This document shows, piece by piece, positions 60,996 through 64,000 of a DNA stretch of 64,000 nt. Both the position numbers and the translations under genes were made by a program. Below the pieces are notes generated by a model. It was not told the origin of the DNA and made no database searches. It was given only the letters and a program-made list of their open reading frames with translations. Numbering within the stretch: position 1 is the first letter of the stretch; every line of letters starts with the position of its first letter. The stretch comes from Megaustenia siamemsis (lineage: Eukaryota > Mollusca > Gastropoda > Stylommatophora > Ariophantidae): contig JAVIAB010000159.1 of assembly GCA_032433765.1 (NCBI GenBank), forward strand, positions 57,047,542 to 57,111,541, read 5' to 3'.

Positions 60996-61745
60996 GTAGA
61001 AATGTTCTCACAAACAACGATTTAGTCGGTAGAAATGTTCTCACAAACAACGGTTTAGTCGGTAGAAATGTTCTCACAAACAACTATTTAGTCGGTAGAA
61101 ATGTTTTCACAAACAACGATTTTGTCGGTAGAAATGTTCTCACAAACAACGATTTAGTCGGTACAAATGTTCTCACAAACAACGGTTTAGTCGGTAGAAA
61201 TGTTCTCACAAACAACGGTTTAGTCGGTAGAAATGTTCTCACAAACAACGGTTTAGTCGGTAGAAATGTTCTCACAAACAACGATTTAGTCGGTAGAAAT
61301 GTTCTCACAAACAACGGTTTAGTCGGTAGAAATTTTCTCACAAACAACGATTTAGTCGATAGAAATGTTCTCACAAACAAACAACGATTTAGTCGGTAGA
61401 AATGTTCTCACAAACAACGGTTTAGTCGGTAGAAATGTTCTCACAAACAACGGTTTAATCGGTAGAAATGTTCTCACAAACAGCGATTTAGTCGGTAGAA
61501 ATGTTCTCACAAACAAAGATTTAGTCGGTAGAAATGTTCTCACAAACAACGGTTTAGTCGGTAGAAATGTTCTCACAAACAACGGTTTAGTCGGTAGAAA
61601 TGTTCTCACAAACAACGATTTAGTCGGTAGAAATGTTCTCACAAACAACTATTTAGTCGGTAGAAATGTTCTCACAAACAACGATTTAGTCGGTAGAAAT
61701 GTTCTCACAAACAACGATTTAGTCGGTAGAAATGTTCTCACAAAC
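60994..61745. repeat. 33-bp minisatellite, subfamily a (about 23 copies)
   Basis: Unit gtagaaatgttctcacaaac aacgatttagtcg. 11 codons per unit (VGRNVLTNNDL), open on both strands. Variants acgatt, acggtt and actatt. One aaac duplication at ~61376. Confidence 0.96.
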
Positions 61746-63310
61746 ATTAATATAATCGAGTTTAGAAATGTGGTACAACACAGTGGGTTGTATTGAAGAA
61801 ATGTTGTAGAAAATAGTGGGTTGTGTTGTAGAAATGTTGTAGAACATAGTGGGTTGTGTTGTAGAAATGTGGTAGAAAATAGTGCGTTGTATTGTAGAAA
61901 TGTTGTAGAAAATAGTGGGTTGTGTTGTAGAAATGTGGTAGAAAATAGTGGGTTGTATTATAGAAATATGGTAGAAAATAGTTGGTTGTATTGTAGAAAT
62001 ATGCTAGAAAATAGTGGGTTGTGTTGTAGAAATGTGGTAGAAAATAGTTGGTTGTTTTGAAGAAATATGGTAGAAAATGGTGGGTTGTATTGTAGAAATA
62101 CTGTAGAAAATAGTGGGTTGTATTGTAGAAATGTGGTAGAAAATAGTGGGTTGTATTGTAGAAATGTGGTAGAAAATAGTGGGTTGTATCGTAGAAATAC
62201 TGTAGAAAATAGTGGGTTGTATTGTAGAAATGTGGTAGAAAATAGTGGGTTGTATTGTAGAAATGTGGTAGAAAGTACTTGGTTGTATTGTAGAAATGTG
62301 GTAGAAAATAGTGGGATGTATTGTAGAAATGTGGTAGAAAATAGTGGGTTGTGTTGTAGGAATGTGGTAGAAAATAGTTGGTTGTATTGTAGAAATATGG
62401 TAGAAAATAGTGGGTTGTATTGTAGAAATATGTTAGAAATAGTGGGTTGTGTTGTAGAAATGTGGTAGAAAATATTTAGTTGTATTGTAGAAATGTGGTA
62501 GAAAATAGTGGGTTGTATTGTAGAAATATAGTAGAAAATAGTGGGTTGTATTGTAGAAATGTGGTAGAAAATAGTTGGTTGTATTGTAGAAATGTGGTAG
62601 AAAATAGTGGGTTGTATTGTAGAAATATGGTAGGAAATAGTGGGTTGTGTTGTAGAAATGTGGTAGAAAATAGTTGGTTGTATTGTAGAAATGTGGTAGA
62701 AAATAGTTGGTTGTATCGTAGAAATACTGTAGAAAATAGTGGGTTGTATTGTAGAAATGTGGTAGAAATTAGTGGGTTGTTTTGTAGATATATGGTAGGA
62801 AATAGTTGGTTGTATGGTAGAGATTTGCTTCAAAATAGTGGGTTGTATTGTAGAAATATGGTAGAAAATAGTGGGTTGTATTGTAGAAATATGGTAGAAA
62901 ATAGTGGGTTGTATTGTAGAAATATGGCAGAAAATAGTGTGTTGCATCGTAGAAATATGGTAAAAAATAGTGGTTGTCTTGTAGAAATGTGGTAGAAAAT
63001 AGTGGGTTGTTTTGTATATATAAGGTAGGAAATGGTTGTATGGTAGAAATTTGCTTCAAAATAGTGGGTTGTATTGTAGAAATATGGTAGAAAATAGTGG
63101 GTTGTCGTGTAAAAATATAGCAGAAAATAGTGGGTTGTATTGTAGAATTATGGTAGAAAATAGGGGTTGTATCGTAGAAATATGGTAGAAAATAGTGGTT
63201 GTCTTGTAGAAATGTGGAAGAAAATAGTGGGTTGTGTTGTACAAATAAGGTAGAAAATATTGGGTTGTGTTGTAGAAATATGGTAGAAAATAGTGGGTTA
63301 TATGGTAGAT
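61746..63310. repeat. 33-bp minisatellite, subfamily b (about 47 copies)
   Basis: Unit gtagaaatgtggtagaaaat agtgggttgtatt. Same period as the preceding array, and shares gtagaaatgt in the same register. Frames reading CRNVVENSGLY or, on the minus strand, NPLFSTIFLQY-type repeats are artefacts. Confidence 0.96.
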
Positions 63311-63733
63311 CTGTTAATCGTGAATTGAGCAAAGAAAAATGTTACAAAAACGGTCAGTTGAACGAGATAAATAGTACAGATTAGAGGAGTTTTATTGGAA
63401 GTGAAAATATAATAAAAACAGTGAACTGAACGAAATTTGATTAAAACAGAGATTTAAAAAAAAATGAGATATCGGATAAAACATTCAGATGAAGGAGAGA
63501 ATTGGGAAAAAAATGAAATAGTTATTTCATCGAAAGAAATGGGATAACAATTCGGAGTTGAACTAGAAACAAATTTAGTTGAACGAAAGAAATACAACAG
63601 AATCAGTGAGTTATGCGAAGAGAGAAATGTGATAAATACTTGAATTGAACGGGAAAAAAAAATTCAATAACAAACAACTAGTTAGTCGACAGAATTGGGA
63701 TAAAAAAAAATGTTTTGATCAAAAACAGAAATG

Positions 63734-63805
<72 letters not shown>

Positions 63806-64000
63806 CTGAACAATATAAATTACATTATAAACAGTCAATTAAACAATGAAGTGGTATAAAATCAGTTATTTGGAGGAGAACAGAAATGGGATAAGAACAA
63901 TTATCTAAACAATGGTCTAAACAAGAGAGGTTGGATAAAATAAAGCGAGTTAGTCGAGAGAAATAGGATAACAAATGTTATCTGGACAAAAATAAAGAAA
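63311..64000. repeat. Decayed 33-bp-type repeats, AT-rich
   Basis: Degenerate copies of a unit like gttagtcgagagaaatagga taacaaat are visible (63685, 63945), with variants such as gttgaacgaaagaaatacaa. They resemble subfamily a (tttagtcggtagaaatgtt). A (TA)n run lies at 63737-63801. Confidence 0.55.

Noticed and set aside
42860..63310. Excess of minisatellites with periods divisible by three, suggesting coding origin
   Set aside because: Periods of 33, 33, 39, 66, 78 and 90 are matched by 29, 31, 45, 50, 62, 76 and 88. With so few arrays this is close to the one-third expected by chance.

Overview
Eukaryotic nuclear DNA, AT-rich and dominated by repeats. The best organism guess is a lophotrochozoan, most likely a gastropod snail. 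Two paralogous receptor genes combine C-type lectin, LDL-receptor class A, leucine-rich repeat and rhodopsin-like 7TM domains, as in the GRL101 receptor of the pond snail Lymnaea. The surrounding retroelements (several LINE families, a Penelope-like element and tRNA-derived SINEs) fit such a genome. No prokaryotic or viral gene is evident.

Layout. 0-14.6 kb: receptor gene 1 (main exon 619-4327) and receptor gene 2 (main exon 10591-14293), tandem on the + strand. Their main exons are 3709 and 3703 nt and both start after a phase-1 acceptor. LINE copies lie between them, and one ends about 45 bp after the stop of gene 1. 14.6-27.9 kb: LINE 3' fragments in both orientations and minisatellites with 50-, 66-, 88- and 76-bp periods. 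27.9-31.7 kb: a ~45-bp minisatellite split by a 5'-truncated Penelope-like element with a GIY-YIG domain and hammerhead-like termini. 32-33.4 kb: a SINE and a long compound TA/GACA/GATA microsatellite. 34.8-40 kb: LINE ends, a nearly intact endonuclease/RT LINE (35.55-38.69 kb, minus) and a LINE RNase H domain. 40.9-49.5 kb: minisatellites of 31, 90, 29 (2.9 kb) and 78 bp (3.2 kb). 50-54.8 kb: LINE pieces, one interrupted by a SINE and by a second LINE. 55-58 kb: a 39-bp minisatellite holding a SINE. 58-60 kb: single-copy-like DNA with a short signal-peptide exon (59593-59641) ending in phase 1 at a strong donor, which suits a third receptor gene whose main exon would lie beyond the window. 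60-64 kb: LINE pieces and two adjoining 33-bp arrays that grade into decayed copies.

The likely host genes are therefore the receptor cluster. Gene 2 keeps its ectodomain and seven helices but has changed the DRY-like and NPxxY signalling motifs, which suggests functional divergence. Most other open frames are retroelement remnants or artefacts of tandem repeats. LINE letters A-F are local labels for families recognised by eye. All similarities were judged by eye from translations; no database search was run.
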